From NCBI GenBank assembly GCA_947454235.1, contig CANGIY010000004.1, positions 157,717 through 221,716 of the forward strand: 64,000 bases of DNA. Direction: 5' to 3'. Every line of letters begins with the position of its first letter. Position 1 is the stretch's first letter. The notes beneath the pieces were generated by a model, which was not told where the DNA came from, made no database searches, and was given only the letters and a program-made list of their open reading frames with translations. The position numbers and the translations under genes were made by a program. Shown piece after piece: positions 27,801-35,891 of this stretch. This DNA is from Chitinophagaceae bacterium (GTDB taxonomy: Bacteria; Bacteroidota; Bacteroidia; Chitinophagales; Chitinophagaceae).

Positions 27801-28796
27801 ATGGCAAATCAACCAGTTCTCTCAAGCGCGGGTATTAAAGCTTATTCCGTTGCGAACTTGACTCAGTCTCAAATTAATCAACTCGGACCATTAGCGAATT
27901 TGATTGGAGTGTGGGAAAATGCACCCGCTCCGGAAGGTAAAACATCTACGGGATGGAACGTTATCATGGTTCCTGGTCCGCAAAATGGCTTTAAACTTGA
28001 AGTGATGCCCTACTCCGAGGTATTAGAGTTTAAGCCCGTTGTTATTGCCGCCGCAAACAAAGGGCCATTTAGTGGTAATAATGAGGAGGTGCAACATATT
28101 GTTGGTCTGATGTACAATCAAAAGATCACAAGTTTGTGTCATGACCAATGTACTGACCCTGATTTGAAAGCACCTAATGTGATACACATGGAAACAGGCT
28201 TGTTTTTGAACGTAAAGGATTTTAATACGCAAGCAGGTCTTGAAAATTCGAATGGTTTGGTTTTAGACTTTGCACGTCTGGCGACAATTCCGCACGGAAA
28301 TTCCGTTCTTGCAATAGGGCAAACAAGGCAACCAAAAGGGTTCTCATCTGGTTCAATCAAAAGTATCAGCGGGTTACCAGAGCCAATTAACGATTTCGAC
28401 TCATTTAGAATAGGCTACCTTACTGGATTAGAAAACCCTTCGCCTTCAGCGAGACCATTTCCAGAATTCCCTGATATGGACCCTAACCATTTCTTGAACG
28501 ATACAATTAAAGGTCAAACTTTTTCAAACGTTTGGGAAATAACAATGGATACAGGAAATGCGACAGGAGGAATATTAAACATTCCGTTTATTCAAAATAA
28601 CGTAACAACTTCACAAGTTTCTTCTTCGTTTTGGATCGAACAGTTAACAAACGGTACATGGCAACTACAATATAGCCAGTTCATCTATCTGCTTTTCCCT
28701 GGTCCAGGAAGTAACGGTAAGCCAATTCAAGTAAAATGGCCACACACAACAATTAATACACTCCGTAAATCAAACTTAACAACGATGACTTATTAA
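27801..28796 (+). CDS. Uncharacterised protein, possible nitrobindin/FABP-like beta-barrel (copy A)
   Basis: A 331-residue protein with no signal peptide or membrane segment. The pattern LIGVW, YSEVLEF, Y-N-Q, IHMETGLFL, then ARLATIPHG, recalls the nitrobindin/FABP-like heme-binding barrel (GxWxG, ExLxF, HxExGxxR), but the usual GxWxGxG is only partly kept and the length is double. A distant paralogue lies at 52476-53426 with the same blocks: the IHxExGxxL block, ARxATIPHG, GG-x-N-I-x-F, FWIE, LQYxQxxxL and WPHxxxxxL at the C-terminus. Ligand and role are unknown. It stands alone between two terminators. The Cys pair in LCHDQCTD is not shared with the paralogue. Confidence 0.7.
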   Translation: MANQPVLSSAGIKAYSVANLTQSQINQLGPLANLIGVWENAPAPEGKTSTGWNVIMVPGPQNGFKLEVMPYSEVLEFKPVVIAAANKGPFSGNNEEVQHIVGLMYNQKITSLCHDQCTDPDLKAPNVIHMETGLFLNVKDFNTQAGLENSNGLVLDFARLATIPHGNSVLAIGQTRQPKGFSSGSIKSISGLPEPINDFDSFRIGYLTGLENPSPSARPFPEFPDMDPNHFLNDTIKGQTFSNVWEITMDTGNATGGILNIPFIQNNVTTSQVSSSFWIEQLTNGTWQLQYSQFIYLLFPGPGSNGKPIQVKWPHTTINTLRKSNLTTMTY

Positions 28797-28823
28797 TTTC
28801 TGTGAGGTTATTAAATATTAATC

Positions 28824-28858
28824 AAAGCAGGGTTTCGCAAAATGAAACCCTGCTTTTT
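28824..28858 (+). terminator. Terminator after copy A of the barrel-like gene
   Basis: A 13-bp perfect stem (AAAGCAGGGTTTC with GAAACCCTGCTTT), 7-base loop, then T residues. Confidence 0.85.
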
Positions 28859-28882
28859 ATTAGTATAATCAGTCCTGCTGCA

Positions 28883-28920
28883 AAATAAAATAGGCTGCCC
28901 CTTTTGAGACAGCCTATTTT
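28883..28920 (-). terminator. Terminator of the PorG-like gene
   Basis: An 11-bp stem (AAAATAGGCTG at 28887-28897 with CAGCCTATTTT at 28910-28920) 17 bases after the minus-strand stop, with T residues on the minus strand. Confidence 0.8.
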
Positions 28921-28937
28921 AATGATATCAAGTCAGC

Positions 28938-29807
28938 TTAGAAAATTTCTCTTTTGTAGAAACCAGGACACCTTGTTTTAGTATATTCCCTGTTGTTGCC
29001 AAATGCTTTGAAGTAAATGTTCAAACCAATGTTTACGAAGTAATACCAGTCGTTTGCATTACTTTGGCCGCGTTGGAAGCCGTAGTATGGGTTGTTGTGA
29101 TCCCAATCTTTCAATGCGTTTCCACGGTATGACATTTGTTTTGCAAGTACGCCTTTGTATGCTTTTAATGTATCGAGGTCAACGTATGATTTACTAACGT
29201 CGTCAATGTAGTCGGTATTAGTATAACGGAAACCGACTTCGGTAGTAAGCATAAATGTTTTACCAATAAAGAACTTAAAACCACCACCAAACGGGAACGC
29301 CATATTGATGTTGCTATAAGGTTTGCGGTCAGGATACATTGGTAATCCTTCACCTTCAGTACTCAAAGGTTTCAAAAATACTTTGTCGCCATTTGGGTCT
29401 TTAGAAAAAGGGTTGAAATAGAAAGCTGAAATACCGCCGAATACGTAAGGTGTAGCTTTAAAATAATAAGCTTCAATAGGAATGAAGTTGAATTCCAAAC
29501 CACCGTGCATTTCAAACAAGTGAGTGCCAAAGTCTAGATTCCTAGCTTTATAAACTGAGATTTCGCTCATGCTATCAGCTCCGCTGAGAGAGGTATATGA
29601 TGCACCGAAACGCAAACTAACCCAAGGATTCATTGAATACTTGTAAATAATGCCACCCATAGGAGCCCATCCGTACTTAGGAAACATCTTTTGAGTGAGG
29701 TCTCCATAGTAGTTTGATAAACCGGCAGTAATGCCAATTTCATGGTGTTCTTGTGCCTCAGCCTGAGTCACTCCTAATAGAATCAGAGCAAGTAAAATTC
29801 GTTTCAA
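28938..29807 (-). CDS. PorG-like outer-membrane beta-barrel protein (DUF6089 type)
   Basis: A 289-residue protein with a signal peptide (MKRILLALILLGVTQAEAQ) and a mature start EHHEIGITAGLSNYYGDL, typical of the DUF6089/PorG group. Alternating strands fill the rest. PorG is part of the T9SS trans-envelope machinery, so a T9SS role is likely, but the group has other members and this is not certain. The start is a TTG at 29807: no ATG lies in frame just upstream, and this TTG opens exactly at the signal peptide. A TACCTTGC (29833-29840) may be a weak -7 box. Confidence 0.82.
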   Translation of the reverse strand: MKRILLALILLGVTQAEAQEHHEIGITAGLSNYYGDLTQKMFPKYGWAPMGGIIYKYSMNPWVSLRFGASYTSLSGADSMSEISVYKARNLDFGTHLFEMHGGLEFNFIPIEAYYFKATPYVFGGISAFYFNPFSKDPNGDKVFLKPLSTEGEGLPMYPDRKPYSNINMAFPFGGGFKFFIGKTFMLTTEVGFRYTNTDYIDDVSKSYVDLDTLKAYKGVLAKQMSYRGNALKDWDHNNPYYGFQRGQSNANDWYYFVNIGLNIYFKAFGNNREYTKTRCPGFYKREIF

Positions 29808-29957
29808 GATTGTAAATTTTAATTTGGCTACCGCAAGGTAACTACAAAATTCGGAATTAAAAACATATTAAGCAAGCGTTTCGGGAATTATGTTGTTTTT
29901 TATTTCTTCTTTTCGGGGTTAATTCACATCTCGGAGTTAATGGCTGAATTATTAGTT

Positions 29958-29965
29958 TATTTTTG
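29958..29965 (+). promoter_or_regulatory. -7 box of tyrS (TATTTTTG)
   Basis: Exact TAnnTTTG match, 20 bases before the tyrS ATG at 29986. Confidence 0.5.
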
Positions 29966-29985
29966 CGCTCTCGAAATTAAAATAA

Positions 29986-31263
29986 ATGACAAATCTAGTA
30001 GCGGAATTACGTGAAAGAGGGCTGATACAGGAAATAATGCCCGGCACTGAAGAACAACTGATGAAAGAAATGACATCGGGATATATAGGCTTTGACCCAA
30101 CCGCAGATAGCCTGCATGTTGGTAGTATGTTGCAAATAACGCTTTTGATGCGTTTGCAGCGTGCGGGGCATAAACCTTATGCGCTCGTTGGCGGTGCTAC
30201 TGGTATGGTGGGCGACCCTTCGGGTAAGTCGGCTGAAAGAAACCTGTTGGATATTGAAACCATTCAGAAAAACATTGATGGAATACGCGCTCAACTAGGC
30301 AAATTCCTTGATTTTAATTCTGATGCACCTAATGCCGCAATGTTGGTGAATAACATAGATTGGTTCAGGAACTTTTCATTCCTCGATTTTATTCGCGATG
30401 TGGGCAAGCACATCACTGTAAACTACATGATGGCGAAAGACTCAGTTACCAAACGTATGGAAACCGGTATGTCATTCACTGAGTTTACTTATCAGTTAAT
30501 TCAAGGTTACGATTACTACCATTTACATACTACTTACGGGTTAAAGCTTCAAATGGGAGGCTCAGACCAATGGGGTAATGTTGTAACTGGTACCGAACTC
30601 ATTAGAAGAAAGGGTGGAGGTGATGCCTTTGCGCTTGTGAGCCCTTTGATTACGAAGAGCGATGGTTCTAAGTTTGGTAAATCAGAGTCGGGTAACATTT
30701 GGCTTGACCCTGAAAAAACATCGCCATACCAATTCTATCAATTCTGGCTCAAATTGCCTGATAATGATGTTGAAAAGATGTTGTATATCTTCTCATTTAA
30801 AACGCTTGATGAAATTAAAACGATTATCGAAGAGCACTGTACAGCACCGCATTTGAGGAAGGCTCAAAAGGCACTCGCTGAAGAGTTGACTACCTTGGTG
30901 CACAGTGCTGAAGATCTTGCATTTGCACAGCAGGCATCTGATATTTTGTTCGGAAACTCTGCTGTAGATGCATTGATGCAACTTACTGAAAAACAGTTGC
31001 TTGAAGTAATGGATGGTGTTCCACAAGTAACCTTTTCAAAAGAAGGTTTGGCTGATGGAATTGATATGACGTCTTTTCTTGCTGACTCGAAAATTTTGCC
31101 TTCAAAAGGCGAGGCAAGAAAACTGTTACAGAACAATGGTGTTGCAGTAAACAAAACCAAAGTGCCTGCTGATTTCAAGCTTACTAACAAAAATTTGCTG
31201 AACGGAAAATATGTACTCGTTCAACGCGGTAAGTCAAATTATACCTTGTGTGTATTTGAATAG
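29986..31263 (+). CDS. tyrS: Tyrosyl-tRNA synthetase
   Basis: A 425-residue class I synthetase that charges tRNA-Tyr. The HIGH motif appears as HVGS at residues 44-47, and the KMSKS motif as KFGKS at 229-233, which is the form of the bacterial TyrS (E. coli) group. Tyrosine-pocket text DYYHLHTTYGLKLQMGGSDQ is present. The C-terminal S4 RNA-binding domain (about 350-425, ILPSKGEARKLLQNNG) is complete. A strong terminator follows 22 bases after the stop. Confidence 0.97.
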   Translation: MTNLVAELRERGLIQEIMPGTEEQLMKEMTSGYIGFDPTADSLHVGSMLQITLLMRLQRAGHKPYALVGGATGMVGDPSGKSAERNLLDIETIQKNIDGIRAQLGKFLDFNSDAPNAAMLVNNIDWFRNFSFLDFIRDVGKHITVNYMMAKDSVTKRMETGMSFTEFTYQLIQGYDYYHLHTTYGLKLQMGGSDQWGNVVTGTELIRRKGGGDAFALVSPLITKSDGSKFGKSESGNIWLDPEKTSPYQFYQFWLKLPDNDVEKMLYIFSFKTLDEIKTIIEEHCTAPHLRKAQKALAEELTTLVHSAEDLAFAQQASDILFGNSAVDALMQLTEKQLLEVMDGVPQVTFSKEGLADGIDMTSFLADSKILPSKGEARKLLQNNGVAVNKTKVPADFKLTNKNLLNGKYVLVQRGKSNYTLCVFE

Positions 31264-31285
31264 TGCAACACAATATTTATCCACT

Positions 31286-31323
31286 TCCCCCGGTATGGTA
31301 ACACCTTGCCGGGGGATTTTTTT
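31286..31323 (+). terminator. Terminator after tyrS
   Basis: Stem TCCCCCGG with CCGGGGGA, with an inner GGT/ACC pair in the loop, followed by TTTTTTT. Confidence 0.85.
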
Positions 31324-31371
31324 GTGGATATTGTTTCGTTATTTTTTGAAAAATCGTATCTTCACCAAGAG

Positions 31372-33453
31372 ATGTATAAAAAATATTCTATGAGAAAGTT
31401 CTATTTTCTTTTATCTGTTTTATTGTCGTTCAAATGCGGCTTTGCGCAAATGCAGCATAGTACAGTGCCTGCACCTTGGGAAAAGCCGGGTGTGCTACGC
31501 TCTTTTGATATTGAGAAAATCAATCAGTTGAAAAAGAATGATAAAGGGGCTCCCCATGTTGCTCACAGAACTACCGCAGGAACAAGGTATGGCTCCTGGT
31601 TCGACTATTGGAACCTGAACCAAACAACATCTTCTTTACTTTATTCGTGGGTCATGTCTCCCGACAGTAACATCGTAGACTCAACAGGGTTATCTTCGGG
31701 CAGGGCTGCTTATAATGTCTTCACTCATGGTTTAGGTATGTCTTTCGATCCTACTGATAGTCATTATTATACTGAAGCAACAGGTGCCGGTGGGGGGCTT
31801 ACAATTCCACCTGTAACTGATACGCAGTCTTATTCAATTGATTCATTTCGATTCCCATATTGGTACACCCGAAACTATACAAGCGGCAGTGGAACAGACA
31901 GTATGATTGTTGAACTTTTTGCTACCACCAATAGTATAGATTCAGGTGTGTTTGCGCTTATTTACGGTGCATCATCGACTTATGCAGCAATTACCCCTGA
32001 TAGTACACCAAGGTTTGCTACATCTATTTACAACCCAACAGAATGTGCTTTGGGACGCAGTGAATCATGGGATTCTATATCTGCAAGCCAGAAACAGCGT
32101 TATGCAGTTCCGTTGTATTATTCAACATTTTCCACTTGCTACCTCGGGCTTTCAACGCCGTTGCGAGTTCAATCAGGTCAGAAGGTAGTAGCTTATGTAC
32201 ACTTTAAACCTGCTGATAGTTTTTCATTGGGTACGTACCTCACTTCAGCTAACTATTTGACTTTATTCTGCGGTTCAACAGCAGGTTCTACTGCAACATC
32301 CTGGCCTCAACAAACACCGCATAATGCAGCAACGGGTTACAGAGGTAGTTACCAAACTGGTTTGATTGCTGAAAATGAATCGCGCTATGGAGTGCCAAGG
32401 CCTTACACATTTATGGGGCATAACGTATTGATTCCTGGTGTCGCATTCGCTCAACCTTACCTTTCTGTACCTCAAATGGCGTTTAAAGTAACCTACGAAT
32501 ACTTCTTACGAATAGTAGGAAGCCTTTCTGTTTGCGCTGGAAGCACAACCGCGCTCACTACTTACACAATTGGAGGGTCATGGTCTAGCAGTACAACATC
32601 TGTAGCTACAGTCGATGCATCAACGGGTGTCGTTTATGGTGTCACTCCGGGAACTTCTACAATAACATACACACTTGGTTCACAAACTGTAACAGCAACA
32701 GTTACAGTTCTTTCAACACCTACAACACCTGTTATTTCAGGCGATACAGCAATGTGCATTGGTAGGGTAATTTCACTGACACCTGACGTAACAGGTGGTA
32801 CTTGGTCAAGCTCACGCCTTTCAGTAGCTACTGTTTGGGGTGCGGGTTCTGTTCGTGGTTTAACTTCCGGTACAGCGACTTTAACTTATACAATCAGAAA
32901 TATTTGCGGTACAGCTACCGCAACGTCGCACATGACAGTTGTGCCTGTGCCTAACAGGGGCGTAATTTCAGGCAGAGATTCAGCTTGCATTGGCGTTTCT
33001 CGTACGCTTTCTGAAACGGTAACAAGTGGTGTTTGGTCTAGTTCAGCACCAACGGTGGCTACAGTGTCGTCTACAGGTGTGGTTACAGCACTAGCTTCAG
33101 GAGCATCTGTCATCAAATACACTGTTGCAAATGTTGGTTGTACAGATACAGCCCGATTTAATTTCTACAGTTATTGCCCTACTGCAGTAATAGATATTGA
33201 TGGTAAGCCAACCGAAGGCCTCAAAATTTATCCGAACCCAACAACAGGTAATTTTCACCTGATTTTTAAAGGATTAGATAATACTACAGTAAGTTGTACT
33301 ATAAGTGATGTAACAGGTAAAGTGATTAGGAAGTTTACGACATCGGCCAACACCGATAATACGATGGAATTCAATTACCCTGCCGGAGTTTATATGGTTG
33401 AAGCAGAGGTGGAAGGCATCAAAACGACGCAGAAATTAGAAATATTGAAATAG
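31372..33453 (+). CDS. Secreted protein with Ig-like repeats and a T9SS sorting domain
   Basis: A 693-residue secreted protein. The signal peptide ends near GFAQ. Residues about 25-395 are an unidentified beta-rich region. Three BIG2-like repeats follow, each with G-x-W-S-S-S and VATV, then G-V-V-x-x-x-x-x-G and T-x-x-x-Y-T (about 410-620). The end (KIYPNPTTGNF, then GVYMVEAEVEG and KLEILK) is a type A T9SS C-terminal sorting domain, so it should cross the outer membrane by the T9SS and be anchored or released. The frame opens at 31306; ATGs at 31372 and 31390 both suit the signal peptide. A TATCTTCA sequence near 31357 may be the -7 box. The function of the main domain is unknown. Confidence 0.86.
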   Translation: MYKKYSMRKFYFLLSVLLSFKCGFAQMQHSTVPAPWEKPGVLRSFDIEKINQLKKNDKGAPHVAHRTTAGTRYGSWFDYWNLNQTTSSLLYSWVMSPDSNIVDSTGLSSGRAAYNVFTHGLGMSFDPTDSHYYTEATGAGGGLTIPPVTDTQSYSIDSFRFPYWYTRNYTSGSGTDSMIVELFATTNSIDSGVFALIYGASSTYAAITPDSTPRFATSIYNPTECALGRSESWDSISASQKQRYAVPLYYSTFSTCYLGLSTPLRVQSGQKVVAYVHFKPADSFSLGTYLTSANYLTLFCGSTAGSTATSWPQQTPHNAATGYRGSYQTGLIAENESRYGVPRPYTFMGHNVLIPGVAFAQPYLSVPQMAFKVTYEYFLRIVGSLSVCAGSTTALTTYTIGGSWSSSTTSVATVDASTGVVYGVTPGTSTITYTLGSQTVTATVTVLSTPTTPVISGDTAMCIGRVISLTPDVTGGTWSSSRLSVATVWGAGSVRGLTSGTATLTYTIRNICGTATATSHMTVVPVPNRGVISGRDSACIGVSRTLSETVTSGVWSSSAPTVATVSSTGVVTALASGASVIKYTVANVGCTDTARFNFYSYCPTAVIDIDGKPTEGLKIYPNPTTGNFHLIFKGLDNTTVSCTISDVTGKVIRKFTTSANTDNTMEFNYPAGVYMVEAEVEGIKTTQKLEILK

Positions 33454-33471
33454 GAATTTCAGAGTCAAAGC

Positions 33472-33507
33472 AAAGCCTCTTGTTCACCGAACAAGGGGCT
33501 TTTTTTA
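33472..33507 (+). terminator. Terminator after the 31372 gene, overlapping the radC end
   Basis: Stem AGCCTCTTGTTC with GAACAAGGGGCT (one G-T pair), loop ACC, then seven T. Its tail overlaps the last bases of radC on the other strand. Confidence 0.85.
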
Positions 33508-34194
33508 TAGTTCCCCTTCGTCAGCGAAACTGTAGTAACCTGAGCCTGCGATAATGATATGGTCGAGCAATTTAATATCCATAATGTTGCAAGCCTCCTT
33601 CATGTTTTGTGTGAGTGTCATATCGGCCTTACTTGGTTTCAAACTGCCTGAAGGGTGGTTATGTGCAATAAGTAAGTTGCTGGAATTGTTCAACAATGCA
33701 TTTTTCAAAATAATCCGAATATCAGCGATAGTGCTTGTCAGCCCACCTTGCGATATGATTTCAGTTTTCATGACATCGCATTTTGCATTCATGTAAACAA
33801 CCAAGAATGCTTCGTGATTGAGGTCTTGCAACAATGGTTTTATCAATTCAGCTGCTGATTCGGAGCCCGTAATACGCGGCTTTTCAAGAAAATCTGAAGT
33901 TTGCCTTCTGCGCCCTAATTCCAGTGCTGCCGCTACGGTAATAGCCCGGGCTTCACCCACACCCTTTACATTTTGAAAGTCTTTTAATGTAAGTCTGCCT
34001 AATTCACGAAGGTTACCGTTAGCCAGTTGTATAATTTCGCGGGCGATATCTAGTGCCGATTTTTCTCTGGTGCCGCTGTTCAATAAAATCGCTATCAGTT
34101 CAGCATCGGTGAGCGCATGAGTGCCTTTTTGCAGCATTTTTTCACGTGGTCTTTCGTCTTCCGCCCAGTTTTTTATGCTTTTGTGGTCACTCAT
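33505..34194 (-). CDS. radC: RadC family JAMM/MPN protein
   Basis: A 229-residue RadC of standard layout: an N-terminal helix-hairpin-helix (about residues 60-80, DFQNVKGVGEA) and a C-terminal JAMM domain with AHNHPSGSLKPSKAD, giving the HxHP(x)8D zinc site. RadC was named for DNA repair, but its biochemical role is unsettled; the JAMM fold suggests a zinc-dependent hydrolase. It is alone on its strand, convergent with the T9SS cargo gene. Confidence 0.95.
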   Translation of the reverse strand: MSDHKSIKNWAEDERPREKMLQKGTHALTDAELIAILLNSGTREKSALDIAREIIQLANGNLRELGRLTLKDFQNVKGVGEARAITVAAALELGRRRQTSDFLEKPRITGSESAAELIKPLLQDLNHEAFLVVYMNAKCDVMKTEIISQGGLTSTIADIRIILKNALLNNSSNLLIAHNHPSGSLKPSKADMTLTQNMKEACNIMDIKLLDHIIIAGSGYYSFADEGEL

Positions 34195-34390
34195 TTAGCC
34201 TTTAAATTTCAAGCAAATTAAATAGATTATTGGGAGAAGTAGTAATGTTCATAGGCTTCGCAGCTTGAACGTAGTTTTTTATTCTCCTTTAAATTTGGAT
34301 GCATTCATTTTTGATTTTTCAGATTCACGAAACAACAATCCATTTTGCAACGATTTGGTAATCCAAATTATCGCTATATTGCATTAAGAT

Positions 34391-35119
34391 ATGGAGCCAA
34401 TTTTTTTTCAGGATCTAGGAATTGTTGCTTACAATGTAGCGTGGGACTATCAGGAATCTTTGCTAAAGGCGAACCTTGAACAAAAGTCCAAGAAGTTTGT
34501 GAACGGCATAGAATCGGCTGATTTTGTGCCAGATACTATTCATCACTTGTTGTTTTGCGAGCATCCGCATGTGTACACATTGGGTAAGAGCGGGCATATC
34601 GAAAACCTTTTGGTGAACAATGAACGCCTGAAGGAAATGAATGTTACCTTTTACAAAACCAACCGCGGAGGAGATATAACCTACCACGGTCCGGGGCAAA
34701 TTGTAGGCTATCCTATTCTTGACCTTGAACGTTTCACCACCGACTTAGGCAAGTACATGCGCAATCTGGAAGAAGTGATTATTAGAACAATCGCCGAATA
34801 TGGCATAATAGCAGATCGATTGCCAGGTTCCACGGGAGTATGGCTTGACCCTGATAATCCAGCACGTGCACGTAAGATTTGCGCAATGGGTGTGCGCAGC
34901 TCAAGGTGGGTTACCATGCATGGCTTTGCATTAAACGTCAATACCGATTTATCATATTTCAATTACATCGTTCCTTGCGGTATCACCGATAAAGCAGTGA
35001 CATCCATGGAGAAAGAACTCGGAAGAATAGTTGATGAGCAGGAAGTGAAGGACAAGCTGCTCGTTCATTTTGCTCAGGTATTCGATGCAGAGATAATCAC
35101 CAATAATAACGGTAACTAG
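34391..35119 (+). CDS. lipB: Octanoyltransferase LipB
   Basis: A 242-residue LipB. It moves octanoyl from acyl carrier protein to lipoyl-domain proteins, the first step of lipoate synthesis. Family signatures are complete: RGGDITYHGPGQ, the lysine in ARKICAMGV, MHGFALNV and the catalytic cysteine in IVPCGI. No lipA is in the window. The ATG lies 8 bases after a TATATTGC, a possible variant -7 box. The next gene, a small membrane protein, starts 21 bases after the stop and is probably co-transcribed. Confidence 0.96.
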   Translation: MEPIFFQDLGIVAYNVAWDYQESLLKANLEQKSKKFVNGIESADFVPDTIHHLLFCEHPHVYTLGKSGHIENLLVNNERLKEMNVTFYKTNRGGDITYHGPGQIVGYPILDLERFTTDLGKYMRNLEEVIIRTIAEYGIIADRLPGSTGVWLDPDNPARARKICAMGVRSSRWVTMHGFALNVNTDLSYFNYIVPCGITDKAVTSMEKELGRIVDEQEVKDKLLVHFAQVFDAEIITNNNGN

Positions 35120-35140
35120 GAACACCCAAAATATACTCTT

Positions 35141-35818
35141 ATGGCTAGAATCCAGATTAACCGACTAGTTGGAAAGACAGAAATTCTGATTAAAAATGCA
35201 ACATCGCCCATTGTTAAGGTCGCACTGATAACAGGATGTTTAATGATGTTTTTTTTCGCGATTGAAAATAGTAGTTCGGTTTTTGATTCTGATCGTATTT
35301 TTTACACCCAAAATCTGGATTTATTGCCCTTGACAGGTTTTATTCTGCTCTTAGTGATTTTGGTAGGGATGTTTTATGCTGCATTTAAATTGCTTTCCAG
35401 AGTTTTCAAATCAGAAATTATTACTGTTACAGACGATAAATTGATATTGATTACAAAACGTTTGCTGATACCCATAAAACGCACATTCAAAATTGACCAA
35501 TTGGGAGGTTTTCATTTTCAGTGGCCGATTAAAAAGACAGACCATCCTTTAAAGGGAAAATATATTGATGCAATGGGCTATGACTCTATGGAATATGTTC
35601 ATGCAGTGGTTAACAGTTCAGGCAATTTGTACTTCGATGGCACAGGTGAAAAAATCTATTTTGGAATTGTTGTTTCCTCCTGGGATGCTGTGGTTATTAT
35701 GAATGCCTTGAAATCGGCAATGGGAGAAAAATTATTGGTGGGTGAAGACTGGGATGAATTGACCAGAGACGACATTGATTACATGCAGGGTGTTGAGGAA
35801 GAGTCGGTGAGCCAATAA
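35141..35818 (+). CDS. Membrane protein with two membrane segments and a possible PH-like domain
   Basis: A 225-residue protein I do not recognise. Two membrane segments lie at about residues 25-45 and 60-85, with a short loop between. The rest (about 90-200) is a beta-rich soluble domain (SEIITVTDDKLILITKRLL) whose strand pattern recalls bacterial PH-like domains. The C-terminal 20 residues are acidic. It follows lipB after 21 bases with no promoter or terminator between, so it is likely in the same operon, but nothing links it to lipoate. Confidence 0.75.
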   Translation: MARIQINRLVGKTEILIKNATSPIVKVALITGCLMMFFFAIENSSSVFDSDRIFYTQNLDLLPLTGFILLLVILVGMFYAAFKLLSRVFKSEIITVTDDKLILITKRLLIPIKRTFKIDQLGGFHFQWPIKKTDHPLKGKYIDAMGYDSMEYVHAVVNSSGNLYFDGTGEKIYFGIVVSSWDAVVIMNALKSAMGEKLLVGEDWDELTRDDIDYMQGVEEESVSQ

Positions 35819-35891
35819 CGTGTTACAATTGAGGAAAACCACCTGAAAATCGGGTTTATCTTTTTATCTTGCAAGCCGAAAACAGGCATAT

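Noticed and set aside
31306..31371. Start of the T9SS cargo gene at 31306
   Set aside because: The added codons lie within the tyrS terminator and would hide the signal peptide.
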